Source: Treponema sp.
GTDB taxonomy: Bacteria; Spirochaetota; Spirochaetia; Treponematales; Treponemataceae
NCBI GenBank assembly: GCA_017484285.1
Contig: JAFUTH010000006.1
Coordinates: 1-64,000, forward strand
Length of the DNA: 64,000 nucleotides
Direction: 5' to 3'
Part shown: piece after piece, positions 7,901 to 16,832 of the stretch
How the letters are laid out: every line of letters begins with the position of its first letter
Numbering within the stretch: the stretch's first letter is position 1
Position numbers and translations under genes: made by a program
Notes under the pieces: generated by a model
What the model was told of the DNA's origin: nothing
The model's database searches: none
The model's input: only the letters and a program-made list of their open reading frames with translations

Positions 7901-9823
7901 GCTCTGCACGCGAGATGATGGTCGTTTCGCACGAGAAAGCGCGTCGGCGTTTTTTTCGAGCGCATCGGAAAGCATCGTCTGAGTCTCATCGCGCGTAAAG
8001 GCGATTTTTTTTGTTTTTGAGACCTCAAGATTTTTTGCAATCGGCGCAATGCGGCTCAAAGTCCAAGAATAGCCCGCAATGTCTTCGTCTGCACCGTTCG
8101 GCTTCCATGAAAAAGCGACATCGTTTGAGAGTGCAAAGCCAAAATCGTCTTTGTCAAAGAAAATACTGCTTACGCGCGCAGGTGGCGTCTGGTCAAAATA
8201 ATACTCAAGCACGGCGACATCAGACCAGTTTCCCGCACGGTCAAGCACCGCCGCCTTGAAAAACAAGCGTTTGTCGCCCTCCGTGTCCGCCGGAATCTCC
8301 GCAGTGAGCGTATTGTCGCGCACCGAGCGGAATTGCGCGCTCAGTTCGTCGCGCACCGGCTCTTCATCTTCATAAAATGTCCAAAGCGCGCTAAAGCCCG
8401 CGATTTCAGACACGTCATCCGGCATAACGACTCGCACAGATGGATTTTTGAGCGCACTATGCCATCCCGCCTTAAAATTCTTCGGCTGAAACACGGGAGG
8501 AAAAGCCGTAAAATCCTCATTGAGGAGCGCAATCTGCTGCTGACCAGATTTTTGCTGATGCCACACGAGAGAAAGCGTCTCAGAGCCGCGCGGCGATGAC
8601 GAAATGACGGCGCATGCAAAGCCCGAATCTACAGAACGGCTCTGCCGGAGCGTCACCGAGTCGATTTCAACCCACTGAACGCCCAAATATTCGGCAAGGT
8701 GCACCATGTTCATGCCGTTGCGGTTGTCAAACCAGAGAATAAAAAACGAATTGTGATAGATAAACAGCGACGGTCGCCTGCCGTTGCCGAACTGATTGAG
8801 CAACTCAACATCGCTCTTGTCGAGTATTTTTCCGTCGCTCGAGAGCGGCGCAACCATAACCGTCGCCGTTGCCCCTGTGCGCGTCGTGCGCTCCCAGGTG
8901 ATTTTTGTGTCGCCGCCGTAGGAAAGCACCATCGGACGGAAATTCTTGTATCGCAGGAATTCGGGCATTCCCGGCGAGTCGGCGAAATCATCGTCTGTTT
9001 CCGAGCCGAGTGTAATCACCGAGTCATCGTTCGTCACGACCGTCGGAGTCGTCCATGAAGAGCCTTTTCGCGTTGTCGAATACACCTGCGAAGTCGTGGA
9101 ATCCTTTCCGTACCAGCCCTCAAACACCACCATGTCCGTTCCATTGACCTCTGCAAGGAACGGGGAGAAGGCATTTGAAATCATCTCAGCGGGCTTGAAC
9201 GAGCTTAAATCGCTCCATTTCTTGCCGTCAGCCGATTCCGCGTATAAAATCGAGAATGAGGATTCAGTCGGACTCTGTTTTCCTTCACCGAGCGAGACGA
9301 AAAGCACGAATCCTCCCGCCGTCGATGCAAAAATGCGCGTCGAGGTGACCTGCTTCTGCTGAACGGGGAAGGCAAAAGACTGGAACGCGGCGGCATGGTC
9401 AGCCGACGAGTAGATTTTTACAATGCCGTTTGAATCCGTCGAATCAAGCACGGAGACGGCAAGCACGCCGTTTTTCGACACCGCGACCGAATACATGTCG
9501 GGCACATCCGTCCCCGAATAGCGGAACGAATCTGGAAGCCTGCGCACGGGCGACCAGGAGCGAGTTCCCGCCTTTGAAATCCATGAGACAGAAATCTCTT
9601 GGCGCACCTTGTCGACTTTCTCAAAGAACACGTACGATGCCGCGCCGTCACTTACTGAAATCGGGAAATACGAATTCTTGTCGGAGATGACCTCAAGCGA
9701 ATCCCAGAAGAATTGCTCTTTTTGCTGTGCCGAAAGTACGTGCGGCATCACAGCAAAGAGCACGAGCGCACAGAGCGCGGAGAGAGAAAACGGTCTTCTT
9801 TTTGCGAAAAGAGCGCACTTCAT
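4973..9823 (-). CDS. Large sensor serine phosphatase: exported beta domains, membrane segments, HAMP, SpoIIE/PP2C
   Basis: 1,616 residues. The ATG at 9823 is preferred over that at 9829 because GTAGGA sits 5 bases before it. Order: signal peptide (~1-33); long beta-rich exported region with sialidase/propeller-like and Ig-like parts (~34-790); membrane helix ~810; helix ~885 (LKLKFALSITSLLLLIVIGI); an extracytoplasmic sensor; helix ~1120; HAMP ~1150; coiled coil; then a SpoIIE/RsbU phosphatase domain with SGDYFDY, CDASGHG (~1298), NAGDN and YTDGIEES (~1426), ending in DDLTLL. About 170 residues are inserted between YTDG and DDLTLL. It should dephosphorylate an anti-sigma antagonist in response to an envelope signal. 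It starts one base after the stop of the 9831-13046 gene, so the two are co-translated. Confidence 0.85.
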   Translation of the reverse strand: MKCALFAKRRPFSLSALCALVLFAVMPHVLSAQQKEQFFWDSLEVISDKNSYFPISVSDGAASYVFFEKVDKVRQEISVSWISKAGTRSWSPVRRLPDSFRYSGTDVPDMYSVAVSKNGVLAVSVLDSTDSNGIVKIYSSADHAAAFQSFAFPVQQKQVTSTRIFASTAGGFVLFVSLGEGKQSPTESSFSILYAESADGKKWSDLSSFKPAEMISNAFSPFLAEVNGTDMVVFEGWYGKDSTTSQVYSTTRKGSSWTTPTVVTNDDSVITLGSETDDDFADSPGMPEFLRYKNFRPMVLSYGGDTKITWERTTRTGATATVMVAPLSSDGKILDKSDVELLNQFGNGRRPSLFIYHNSFFILWFDNRNGMNMVHLAEYLGVQWVEIDSVTLRQSRSVDSGFACAVISSSPRGSETLSLVWHQQKSGQQQIALLNEDFTAFPPVFQPKNFKAGWHSALKNPSVRVVMPDDVSEIAGFSALWTFYEDEEPVRDELSAQFRSVRDNTLTAEIPADTEGDKRLFFKAAVLDRAGNWSDVAVLEYYFDQTPPARVSSIFFDKDDFGFALSNDVAFSWKPNGADEDIAGYSWTLSRIAPIAKNLEVSKTKKIAFTRDETQTMLSDALEKNADALSRAKRPSSRVQSAKPRVSFRNRDNGLYVFSVCVIDSVGNVSEPFSVPLFLNKYKAATVIKNVTAQADDFGAISLAITGQEFSYDGTITEVILKNTETGESYCFSDGNGYSLKKTSADTDVISGLTIDAMKSGTYTVQVRHSERGTTTWKNTLVIGERGTVKYEKRYNFEPYWKIVPFATNHYVVGSDIVFWCMIALVLLGMVACTRGIVSSAKDAVAIRHEIKHILQGDYMAEENIKGLHAAVRVKVSLKLKFALSITSLLLLIVIGISGTIGSRMMRVQEQILISSLKDRVKVVMGDMASDLQTYLDDGRDRIVEIGGIINKADNFAESKYATILSYQIDGLPAPDWTHPMDYVWATNDEDILSKIDASSFDAGTVRMVSPMNEHFREESLALNKEALEIVKDLSYSGGDSSSVIFSRLNELSTQKYGSFPPMSDEALDMSTSDYFFYWPVFYQKARDSRNVIQALILMKVDTSTLISQVNRSRNLIVFVLGTASGIAALFGILSAFMLASIITSPIQRIVSHVKKITETENKLLLENVEIKITSHDEIRTLGDSVNDMTRGLVQGAKNEERAKLAYQRAAKDREAAARARAETAELNIMNLDGQAVQKAFIPLLTSGTEKETTASYKDKTLEIFGYYEGTDAVSGDYFDYKKLDERWYAFIKCDASGHGVPAALIMTIVATIFRRYFTGWKYEKNGIKLDVLASDINDFIESLGLRGKFAAMMICLLDTKTGDVFVCNAGDNILHYFDSVERKMKVLMLHETPAAGPLPSFMVDMKGGYKVEKLHLKRSDVLFLYTDGIEESTRFFRNGEFEVAACAEDGLNEGDVHETHKKGDTSEQLESHRVQGVIEAVLNRKKYTLVRYHAPDADETLEFDFTKCAGTIEETIIALTAVEKVFRMYKKPGSTGSVDKTTMTLEGKSKTVIQITGEGVKIDRKIDAFLEKHFNRYRYYCENKVDAGEVNYLYYTGVSEDVQADDLTLLAIKKL

Positions 9824-9830
9824 AGGCATC

Positions 9831-12800
9831 CTACAGACGTTTCAAAATACGGTTATAGAGGTCGACAACCTTGCGGCTTTTCTGCGCGGCAACGCCAGTC
9901 ATCAACCGATCCATAAGCGTTTTTGCTTCGGCAAATCGCCGCTGGTTAAACAGACGGCCTGCTTCAGAATACATTTTTTCGTCACTCTGTGAAAGAATCG
10001 GAGTCGCCGTCGCACCGATTTTCAGCTGAATATCGAGCTTGAGTCGCGTGGCTTCTTTGTTCGTTCTATCGAGGGCAATCGCCTCGTTCGCGAGCTGGAG
10101 CGCATTCGAGAGTTTCGTTTCGTCAGAGCCAGCAGCCGTAAACGCGGCTTTTGCGCGGGCAAGCTTGTCGTTGAACGCCTTTTTCGTATCGTTTTTGACG
10201 ACCTTTTTGGGGAACATGCCGAGCGCGTCCTTGAGATTGTAGATTTCCTGCGACAGCCCCGGATAATTCGGATTGATTGCATACAAATCTTCGAGGTCGG
10301 CAAGCCGTTCGCTCAGATTCTGGTTCATCTTCGCCGCGTTGTACTGATTCTCAAACTGGCGCGGGAAGCCCTCGGCATCGATTTCTTGCTGAATACGGAG
10401 CGTCAAAAGCCGCGCTTCTTTGTTGAGCGGATAGACATTCTGCACATTTCGGATATTCCTGAGCGAGACGTTGAACGCTTCTTCCGCCTCAGAGAACTTG
10501 CCCTGATTTTTCAGTGTGATACCGCGCTCAAAGCTCTGCTTCGCCATATCGATACTATACGACAATTCCGGATAATGCGGGTCTGAAAGAAGCAGCACAC
10601 GCCCGCTCTCGATGTTGCGGATTGTGCGCACGATGTTAAGCAAATCTTCGATTTCGTTGTCAGGCTCCGCGCTCACCTTGCTCCATCGCGCCTGTGCCGT
10701 TGAGAGCGTCGTTTCCGCAGCGTCGAAATTGCTCGAATAGTAGAGCGTCGCGGCACGGTCTTTTAAAGCAAACACTTCGCGGAGCACTTTTTCGTATTCT
10801 GCACTCTGAATCTTGTGAGCGAGCGCGCTCAAAGTCTCTTCGCGCATCGTCTGAATCTGGGTAGAGAATTCGATGTCGAGTGCCTGCGCAAAGCCCTCTG
10901 ACGCGGCATCGACCGCACGGTTCGCGTTGTCAAAATCTTCTTTTTTGTATGCGGCAAGTGCCTTGTCGTATTGCGCATACGCCTCTCGAAGCACGTTCTC
11001 GTATTGCTTGATTTGCGTCGTCGCGGTGGTGATGACGCTGTAATTCCGCGCGTACAAGCCGTCAAAATTGCGGATGATTCGCTCGAGACGGAGCGTTCCC
11101 ATGCGATACGTCTCGTTCGTGTCGGTATACTCTGCGCCCCCCGCAAGCGTCTCCCGCTCCTTTGCAAGCTCCTGCCGTTTTTCGGAAATCTGCGTATTGA
11201 TGAGTTCGGCTCGCTCCTTTGCGACCGATGGATATTTTTTGAGGAATTCCGCGACAAACGAATCGTCTTCCGTATTCTGTTCACCGTCCGCCGTACCGTA
11301 CAAGAGGAATGCCACCTCATCGCACAGACGCGCATAGCGGTCATAATCCTCTTTTGCGAGCACCGAATACGCGTTCGCGATGTATCCCCAAAGCGTATCG
11401 GCATGGGCAAGCGCCTCGGTAAGATTCTGGTTGTTCAGTGAAGTGAAATAGTCAATCTGCGCGCGGAAATCAAGCGGCGCATCGGTAATGCGCACCCCGG
11501 GAGTCGTTCGCTTTGAAAGCGTTGAGATTTTCAAGCGACCGCCGCTCAATTCGACAAGCTCGGCAATCTCTTTCTCGTGTTTCGACAGTGAATTGAAATA
11601 CGCGCTTTCCCGTGCAAGTTCATCGGACACGAGCGAAAGGTATGAGCGGGAATCGGCTTTTATCTGTTCATAACGCATGAGTTTTGAGAGATTTTGCGCA
11701 ATGACTGATTTTGAGCGGCTCGTCATGTCGATTTTTTCTGGGTGCTGCTTTTCAGCGGCAAGCTGCTTTGCGCTCGTGTAGGCAAGAGCCAAATCCTCAA
11801 TGTATTCATGCACGAATCCCATCGAGTGTTCATATTCGCTGTGCTTTTTTCCGATTGTTGAGCCGTCCACCGTGCTCTCGAGTGCATACAGCGAATGGAG
11901 CGAAATACCAAGCTCAGCGAACTGCTTTGAGAGCGCGACGTTTTTTTGCTCCCCGTCGATGTTCTGATAGAGCGTATAGATTCGATTTTCGGGCAAAGCC
12001 TTGAGCGTTGCGTTCAGAATCGAAAAAACGACCGCATTCGTTTTGTCTTTCATCGCCTCAATGCGCGTGTTGTAGTAGGCTTCCATTGCGCCGATAACGC
12101 CCGTGTCAGGATTCGACTCATCGCCGAGGATAAATTTTTCGTAAAAAGAGATATACGAAGTGCCCATGAGGAGCGGATTTCGCTCCTCTGCGACTGCTTC
12201 CGCCGTTGCAAGTGTGCGGGTTTCTTCGATAATGCGGTTATGCAGCGCGGCGTATTTTGAGAACGCGTCTTTCACCTTTGAGAACGCTTTCTGACAGGCA
12301 TCGAGATTCGCGTTTTTCGCCGATATTGCCTGCATATACTCGGTGTAGGCTTTTTCACACTCAAGCTCCCGCGCAGCAAAACTCGCCGACGTGAGGCTTC
12401 CCGCGATAAGCGAGCGAATATTGTTCACGGATTTTCGCACCGGAGACGTAATATCGCTCTCGTAGGAGACAAGCACGCCAAGCCCCGATTCGTCGGGATT
12501 CTCCGGGTCAAAGACGACATCGCTCGTCTCGTTTTTGATAGAAAAGCCCTCTTCAAATTTGACAGCCGCCTCTGGATAGAGTTCTTTTTTGACGAGCTGG
12601 GCTCCCTCACGCATAATCCGATTATACAGGATGAGGACTTCACCGAGCGTGACAGTGCGGCGCGCGAGGTTCGTAAACTCAATGACCGTTTCCGTAGAGT
12701 CGAGCTCGGAGCTTTCAAGTTCGGTGATACGCTGGAGTTTTTCGCTCTTTGCGTCGTCATCAGCAGTCTGTATCAAATCGACGAGGGATTGCGCGCCCTT

Positions 12801-13046
12801 GTTGTACAATTCGCGGGCATCGAGCACGTGTTGGATTCGTTTTTGCGCACGGTCGAAGTCATTCGGATGCGCGGCGATGTATTTGCTGAGTTCTTTGAGC
12901 GCGTCATTGTATGCAGTCGCCTCGATGAGAATATCAATCTGCTTTAAAGACAACACTTCATCATCAGTACCCTCTGCCTGCGGAAAGAGAGGCAGAACGC
13001 AAACGAGAAAAAGCAGCATGAGCGAACAGCGTTTTTTTGACCGCAT
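9831..13046 (-). CDS. Large periplasmic helical/TPR-like repeat protein
   Basis: 1,071 residues with a signal peptide (RCSLMLLFLVCVLPLFPQAE) and no membrane helix after it. The rest is alpha-helical with degenerate TPR-like units: YNDALKELSKYIAAHPND near the N-terminus, AYKKEDFDNANRAVDAASEG in the middle, GKFSEAEEAFNVSLRNI and RLFNQRRFAEAKTLMDRLM toward the end. Such proteins act as periplasmic scaffolds; no enzyme motif is visible. It is immediately upstream of the SpoIIE phosphatase gene (one-base gap), which suggests that it binds or transmits a signal to that protein's exported region. Confidence 0.75.
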   Translation of the reverse strand: MRSKKRCSLMLLFLVCVLPLFPQAEGTDDEVLSLKQIDILIEATAYNDALKELSKYIAAHPNDFDRAQKRIQHVLDARELYNKGAQSLVDLIQTADDDAKSEKLQRITELESSELDSTETVIEFTNLARRTVTLGEVLILYNRIMREGAQLVKKELYPEAAVKFEEGFSIKNETSDVVFDPENPDESGLGVLVSYESDITSPVRKSVNNIRSLIAGSLTSASFAARELECEKAYTEYMQAISAKNANLDACQKAFSKVKDAFSKYAALHNRIIEETRTLATAEAVAEERNPLLMGTSYISFYEKFILGDESNPDTGVIGAMEAYYNTRIEAMKDKTNAVVFSILNATLKALPENRIYTLYQNIDGEQKNVALSKQFAELGISLHSLYALESTVDGSTIGKKHSEYEHSMGFVHEYIEDLALAYTSAKQLAAEKQHPEKIDMTSRSKSVIAQNLSKLMRYEQIKADSRSYLSLVSDELARESAYFNSLSKHEKEIAELVELSGGRLKISTLSKRTTPGVRITDAPLDFRAQIDYFTSLNNQNLTEALAHADTLWGYIANAYSVLAKEDYDRYARLCDEVAFLLYGTADGEQNTEDDSFVAEFLKKYPSVAKERAELINTQISEKRQELAKERETLAGGAEYTDTNETYRMGTLRLERIIRNFDGLYARNYSVITTATTQIKQYENVLREAYAQYDKALAAYKKEDFDNANRAVDAASEGFAQALDIEFSTQIQTMREETLSALAHKIQSAEYEKVLREVFALKDRAATLYYSSNFDAAETTLSTAQARWSKVSAEPDNEIEDLLNIVRTIRNIESGRVLLLSDPHYPELSYSIDMAKQSFERGITLKNQGKFSEAEEAFNVSLRNIRNVQNVYPLNKEARLLTLRIQQEIDAEGFPRQFENQYNAAKMNQNLSERLADLEDLYAINPNYPGLSQEIYNLKDALGMFPKKVVKNDTKKAFNDKLARAKAAFTAAGSDETKLSNALQLANEAIALDRTNKEATRLKLDIQLKIGATATPILSQSDEKMYSEAGRLFNQRRFAEAKTLMDRLMTGVAAQKSRKVVDLYNRILKRL

Positions 13047-13117
13047 CTATCACAATCTCGGTAACATTTTTAATTCTTTCGAGATAATTATCCGAAAATC
13101 CATTATACTATAAGTGA

Positions 13118-14431
13118 ATGAAAAAAATCTTCGTTACGCCGTTATTTTTCATTTTTCTCGCACCAATTGCCGCGCTGGAGCTGACCGACATTCAAGGCTC
13201 CCTCGGCGACGTATTTTCAAGCACCATCGACGATAACGAAGGACTCACCTCATTCCGCTCGCTGAACATTCCGTCGGGCGGACGCACCGAAGCACTCGGC
13301 ACTGCATTCACCGGGCTGAGTGACGACATCACCTTCTTTGATTATAACCCGGCAGCAAGCGCAATTCTCGAAGAAACGCAGATTGCCGTCTTCCACAACG
13401 CGTGGATTTCAGACTCTGCGCTCGAAACGCTGAGCGCAACGCAGCGCACAGGAAACTTCGGATACGGCTTCCAGCTCAAATGTTTTTACGTTCCGTTCAC
13501 CGAATACAATCTCTACGGAGAACGCGTCACTGGAAGCTACTACAGCGAGACGGCGGCAACGTTCAACGTCGCCTACAATTTTCTTGCAGGATACAATTTT
13601 AAGGGGCTTGCCGTCGGCGCAAACGCACGCGCGGCATGGCGAAACATTCCCGACTACACGGACAATCAGACCGACGCGATTATTTCAGGCTCTGGTCTTG
13701 AGCAATCGGCGCTCGGTCTCATGGCAGATGTCGGCATGCTCATGCAGTTCAACGCGCTCAAATTCTATCACGACCGAAAGGCGAACCTCACGGTGGGACT
13801 TGCACTCACCAACGTAGGCACCGCGCTCACCGGCTTCGGAAACAGCGTCACGACGGACGACCCGCTCCCCACGCGCATCGCCGCAGGTCTTTCATACCGC
13901 CCGTTTTCACGTATTATCTTCACCACCGAAGTCAGAAAACCGCTCAACCTCACCGATTTCTCAAAAAGCGGCGCATTCTCGTTCGCGAGTGGCATCGAGA
14001 CGCAGATTACGCGATTCTTCGCGTTCCAACTGGGCTTTTTGCTGCAAGGCGCAAACCCTCGCATCAGCATGGGAAGTGAATTCGAGTTCAAGAAGATAAA
14101 AATGGACGTTACCTACACGTTTGATCTAACCTCGTCTGCAAATCCCGTGAACCACATCAGCCTGAGCGCAAAAATGCTTCTCGGTGACCGCGGACGCAAA
14201 GCCCTCATCGAAAAAGTAGATCAATGCTACCTCGACGGACTCAAATTCTATGCGGAAGGATACTACGACGAAGCAATCCTCAAATGGAACGAAGCGATTG
14301 TCACCGCCGCGTCAGACCCGCTCAACATGCGCTTCGAGCCGGCGGAACAGGCAAAGCGAGCAGCCGTCAACTTCAACCGAAACAAATTCGACCTCGAGAG
14401 CATGTACAGCGTTTCATTCGACGAAGAATAG
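13118..14431 (+). CDS. UPF0164 / FadL-like outer-membrane family protein
   Basis: 437 residues with a signal peptide ending near IAALELTD. The mature N-terminus has SGGRTEALGTAFTGLSDDIT and FDYNPAASA, which match the PorV/UPF0164 type of beta-barrel seen in multiple copies in treponemes and related to FadL. Alternating hydrophobic strands follow; the C-terminal ~80 residues (GLKFYAEGYYDEAILKWNEA) form a TPR-like helical tail. A TATACT box at 13104-13109 lies so close to the ATG, with no ribosome site, that the transcript may be leaderless. It is divergent from the TPR/SpoIIE operon. Confidence 0.8.
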   Translation: MKKIFVTPLFFIFLAPIAALELTDIQGSLGDVFSSTIDDNEGLTSFRSLNIPSGGRTEALGTAFTGLSDDITFFDYNPAASAILEETQIAVFHNAWISDSALETLSATQRTGNFGYGFQLKCFYVPFTEYNLYGERVTGSYYSETAATFNVAYNFLAGYNFKGLAVGANARAAWRNIPDYTDNQTDAIISGSGLEQSALGLMADVGMLMQFNALKFYHDRKANLTVGLALTNVGTALTGFGNSVTTDDPLPTRIAAGLSYRPFSRIIFTTEVRKPLNLTDFSKSGAFSFASGIETQITRFFAFQLGFLLQGANPRISMGSEFEFKKIKMDVTYTFDLTSSANPVNHISLSAKMLLGDRGRKALIEKVDQCYLDGLKFYAEGYYDEAILKWNEAIVTAASDPLNMRFEPAEQAKRAAVNFNRNKFDLESMYSVSFDEE

Positions 14432-14447
14432 CAAAAAAGCGAACCGA

Positions 14448-16058
14448 TTATTTTTTTGGCGAGAACATGCGGAAATTCATCCACGGGAAGATAGTATGCG
14501 CACGCTCAAGGCGCGTGAGCCATTCCGTACTGACCGTATTCGAGCCGAGCGCATCGAACACAATCATGAAGGCCTTTATCGACTCTTTGAACCGTTTTGT
14601 CGCATATTCAGGGAACACGCCGTCGTGAATCATCTTCGCCCACTCACCGCTCTGCGCAAGCATGAGCTCCTTTGCCCCCAAGTCCAAAAGACGCACTTTT
14701 AAGCCCGTCTCATTCGGGAATCGATCGGACAAATCAATCATGCGTTCGCACATCTTGCGTGTGTAGCGAATCATCCAGCCGTTCGTGCTGTCAAGCAAAT
14801 CTTCGCCATAGCTGTTCCCCTGCGCAGCCCCCGGATACGGAAGAATCTCTTGCAGTGAGAACTGATTGCCGACGAGCGGAGCAGGAACAGCGAGCGTGAC
14901 ATCAGAAGCCGCCGTCTTGCGGATAACAGACTCAAGCCACACAACTCCCTCGCTCCAATCCTGACCAAGCGATTTTGCGTCGATGACACAGAGCAGAACC
15001 GGAGCGTTTTTATCCATGAGAGACGCAGCTTCGTCCAATTTTGCTTTTTTAGACACGCAGAACGCCTCCGCATCCCGCTCTGCCTGAGCATACGCCGCTT
15101 TTTCGTCGTATACGGACGGCTCATCGCCATCGTTTTTCCAATAGCAAAAGTGAGACGGAATGCGCGCCATGCCCTCTTCAAGGAAGGCAGAATCAAGCAA
15201 TGTCTGCATCGGAAGCTCAAAGGCGATGTCCTTCGCCTGATTTTTATACACTTCGTTTGATGAAAATCCGTCCTCACCGCACATGTCATCGGGCGTGTCT
15301 GCGTCCTGCGCAAACAGGGCAAGCGTCGCCTGCTTGAGCGAATTGTGGCTCTCGACGTCACAGCGGACGGGCGCGAAGATGCCGTGCTCAGGAAGCGTGT
15401 CGCTGAACAAGAGCGAGCGGATATCGACGATGGTATAGCGAAAGCCGTATGAGCGCAGCACGGTTTCGATTCCCGGCGTGTAGCCCATGAACGGAAGATA
15501 AAAGCCGTCTGGATTCGAGCCGAAATAGTGACGGTGCGAATACAAGCCGACCTCAACCTGCGCATTCAAGATTTCGGTCATGTCGCCGTAATGTGGTAAA
15601 AACGCGTATGTACCGCAGGTAGCAAGCAACTCAAGCGAACCTTTGTCAGCAAAATACGAAAATTCTTTGAGCAGATTCAGATTGTACGTCTGTGTGAAGT
15701 CGAGCAAGTCCTTTTTTGCCTTTGCGAGGCAGCTTTTTGCGTTCGCGCATAACGCCTTGTCGCCAGAGAGACGCGCGACTTCTTTTTCACCGAAGGCAAT
15801 GCGCTTTTCAAGCCAGCGCACGTACTGCTCTTTGATAAGGTCATCGCTCAAAAGCGAGCACAACGAAGGCGAGAAGACCATCGCAAGCTTAAAGGGAACG
15901 TTCTCGTCCTCAAGACGGTGGAACAAATCAAGCAACGGAAGATAGGTCTCCGAAATCGCGCCGAACAAAATATCATTCTGCAACGCGTAGTCTTTTTCGT
16001 TTTCATGGCGGATATAGCCCTGATGACCGACAATTGTTAAAATCAGATTCTTTGACAT
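14448..16058 (-). CDS. GH57/DUF1957-like protein, probably catalytically inactive
   Basis: 536 residues on the plan of the GH57 alpha-glucan branching enzymes (TIM-like barrel plus helical DUF1957 C-terminus). The first conserved block reads GHQGYIRHE where active enzymes have HAHLPYVRHPE. The nucleophile block reads YLPFMGYTPG where LPECGY is expected, so the Glu is replaced by Phe. The second acid survives in VIDAKSLGQDWSEG, but GHWW is lost. The protein therefore probably binds glycan or serves a regulatory role. It follows the DUF4912 gene by 11 bases in one operon; a GGGAG ribosome site precedes the ATG. Confidence 0.75.
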   Translation of the reverse strand: MSKNLILTIVGHQGYIRHENEKDYALQNDILFGAISETYLPLLDLFHRLEDENVPFKLAMVFSPSLCSLLSDDLIKEQYVRWLEKRIAFGEKEVARLSGDKALCANAKSCLAKAKKDLLDFTQTYNLNLLKEFSYFADKGSLELLATCGTYAFLPHYGDMTEILNAQVEVGLYSHRHYFGSNPDGFYLPFMGYTPGIETVLRSYGFRYTIVDIRSLLFSDTLPEHGIFAPVRCDVESHNSLKQATLALFAQDADTPDDMCGEDGFSSNEVYKNQAKDIAFELPMQTLLDSAFLEEGMARIPSHFCYWKNDGDEPSVYDEKAAYAQAERDAEAFCVSKKAKLDEAASLMDKNAPVLLCVIDAKSLGQDWSEGVVWLESVIRKTAASDVTLAVPAPLVGNQFSLQEILPYPGAAQGNSYGEDLLDSTNGWMIRYTRKMCERMIDLSDRFPNETGLKVRLLDLGAKELMLAQSGEWAKMIHDGVFPEYATKRFKESIKAFMIVFDALGSNTVSTEWLTRLERAHTIFPWMNFRMFSPKK

Positions 16059-16069
16059 ATACTCCCCGC

Positions 16070-16747
16070 CTACTCTTCAAAAGACTGTCTATATTTTTCG
16101 TAGTGAGATTTTAGAAGTTTTTTCATGCCCGACACTTCAAGGATTTTCGGAACGTCAACTTCCTGACCGGGAAATGCCTTCGCAAAAATCGCTGGTGTCT
16201 TCGGCAAAAGGATTTTCTTTGATATGGTGAGACTGTCCGTGAGCCCGTCCGCAAAAGAAGCGACCAAATCGACGCGGAAATATTTTCTGCCTGGCTCAAG
16301 AAGCACATACTGCTCACGGTCTTCGGTGCGGATTTGAATATCATAATAGACGAGCGGACTCACATCGTCTTCATGCTCAAAATAAGAAATGCGTAACAGA
16401 AGAGTCTTAAAGCGTGACGACTCAGAAATCTTTTTGAGTCCTTCCGCGCTGATGTCCCAATAGACGAACGCCCAGACGGGGTTGCGCAAGATGATGGAAA
16501 TTTGCGTTTCGTTGAAAGATGCCGGCAATTCCGTGTCCGATTCGGGAGCTTCACCGTCCTCAAGTTGGATTTCTTGCACAGGATGCACGCTCTGCGCAGA
16601 TTCTTCGGCAACCTCAAGCAATTCACCGATAATAAAACGCCTGTTTAAATTATCAGGAATATCGATGCCATAATCATCAGCGAGCGCAATAAGATCGGCT
16701 GACGACAAGGTTTCAAGATGGGCAAGTGATAAAACGTTATTTTCCAT
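16070..16747 (-). CDS. DUF4912 domain protein
   Basis: 225 residues. Residues ~1-45 (HLETLSSADLIALADDYGID) look like a SAP/Rho-N-like short helical domain; residues ~80-200 are the DUF4912 beta-sandwich, with ISIILRNPVWAFVYWDISAE, then LEPGRKYFRVDLVASFADG. DUF4912 proteins sit beside GH57/DUF1957 genes in many bacteria and resemble carbohydrate-binding folds. This one is first in a two-gene operon with the degenerate GH57 protein. Ribosome site AAGGAAG. Function unproven. Confidence 0.75.
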   Translation of the reverse strand: MENNVLSLAHLETLSSADLIALADDYGIDIPDNLNRRFIIGELLEVAEESAQSVHPVQEIQLEDGEAPESDTELPASFNETQISIILRNPVWAFVYWDISAEGLKKISESSRFKTLLLRISYFEHEDDVSPLVYYDIQIRTEDREQYVLLEPGRKYFRVDLVASFADGLTDSLTISKKILLPKTPAIFAKAFPGQEVDVPKILEVSGMKKLLKSHYEKYRQSFEE

Positions 16748-16785
16748 ATCTTCCTTTTTTTATTGCTTACAATTCTCTTAAAAAC

Positions 16786-16814
16786 TTGAAAAAAAATCAA
16801 CTAGTATTTAAAAT
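16786..16814 (+). promoter_or_regulatory. Promoter of the GGDEF/EAL gene
   Basis: TTGAAA (16786-16791), 17 bases, then TAAAAT (16809-16814), giving a very short leader before the TTG start at 16833. Confidence 0.6.
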
Positions 16815-16832
16815 ATACGTAAGGGGATAAAT

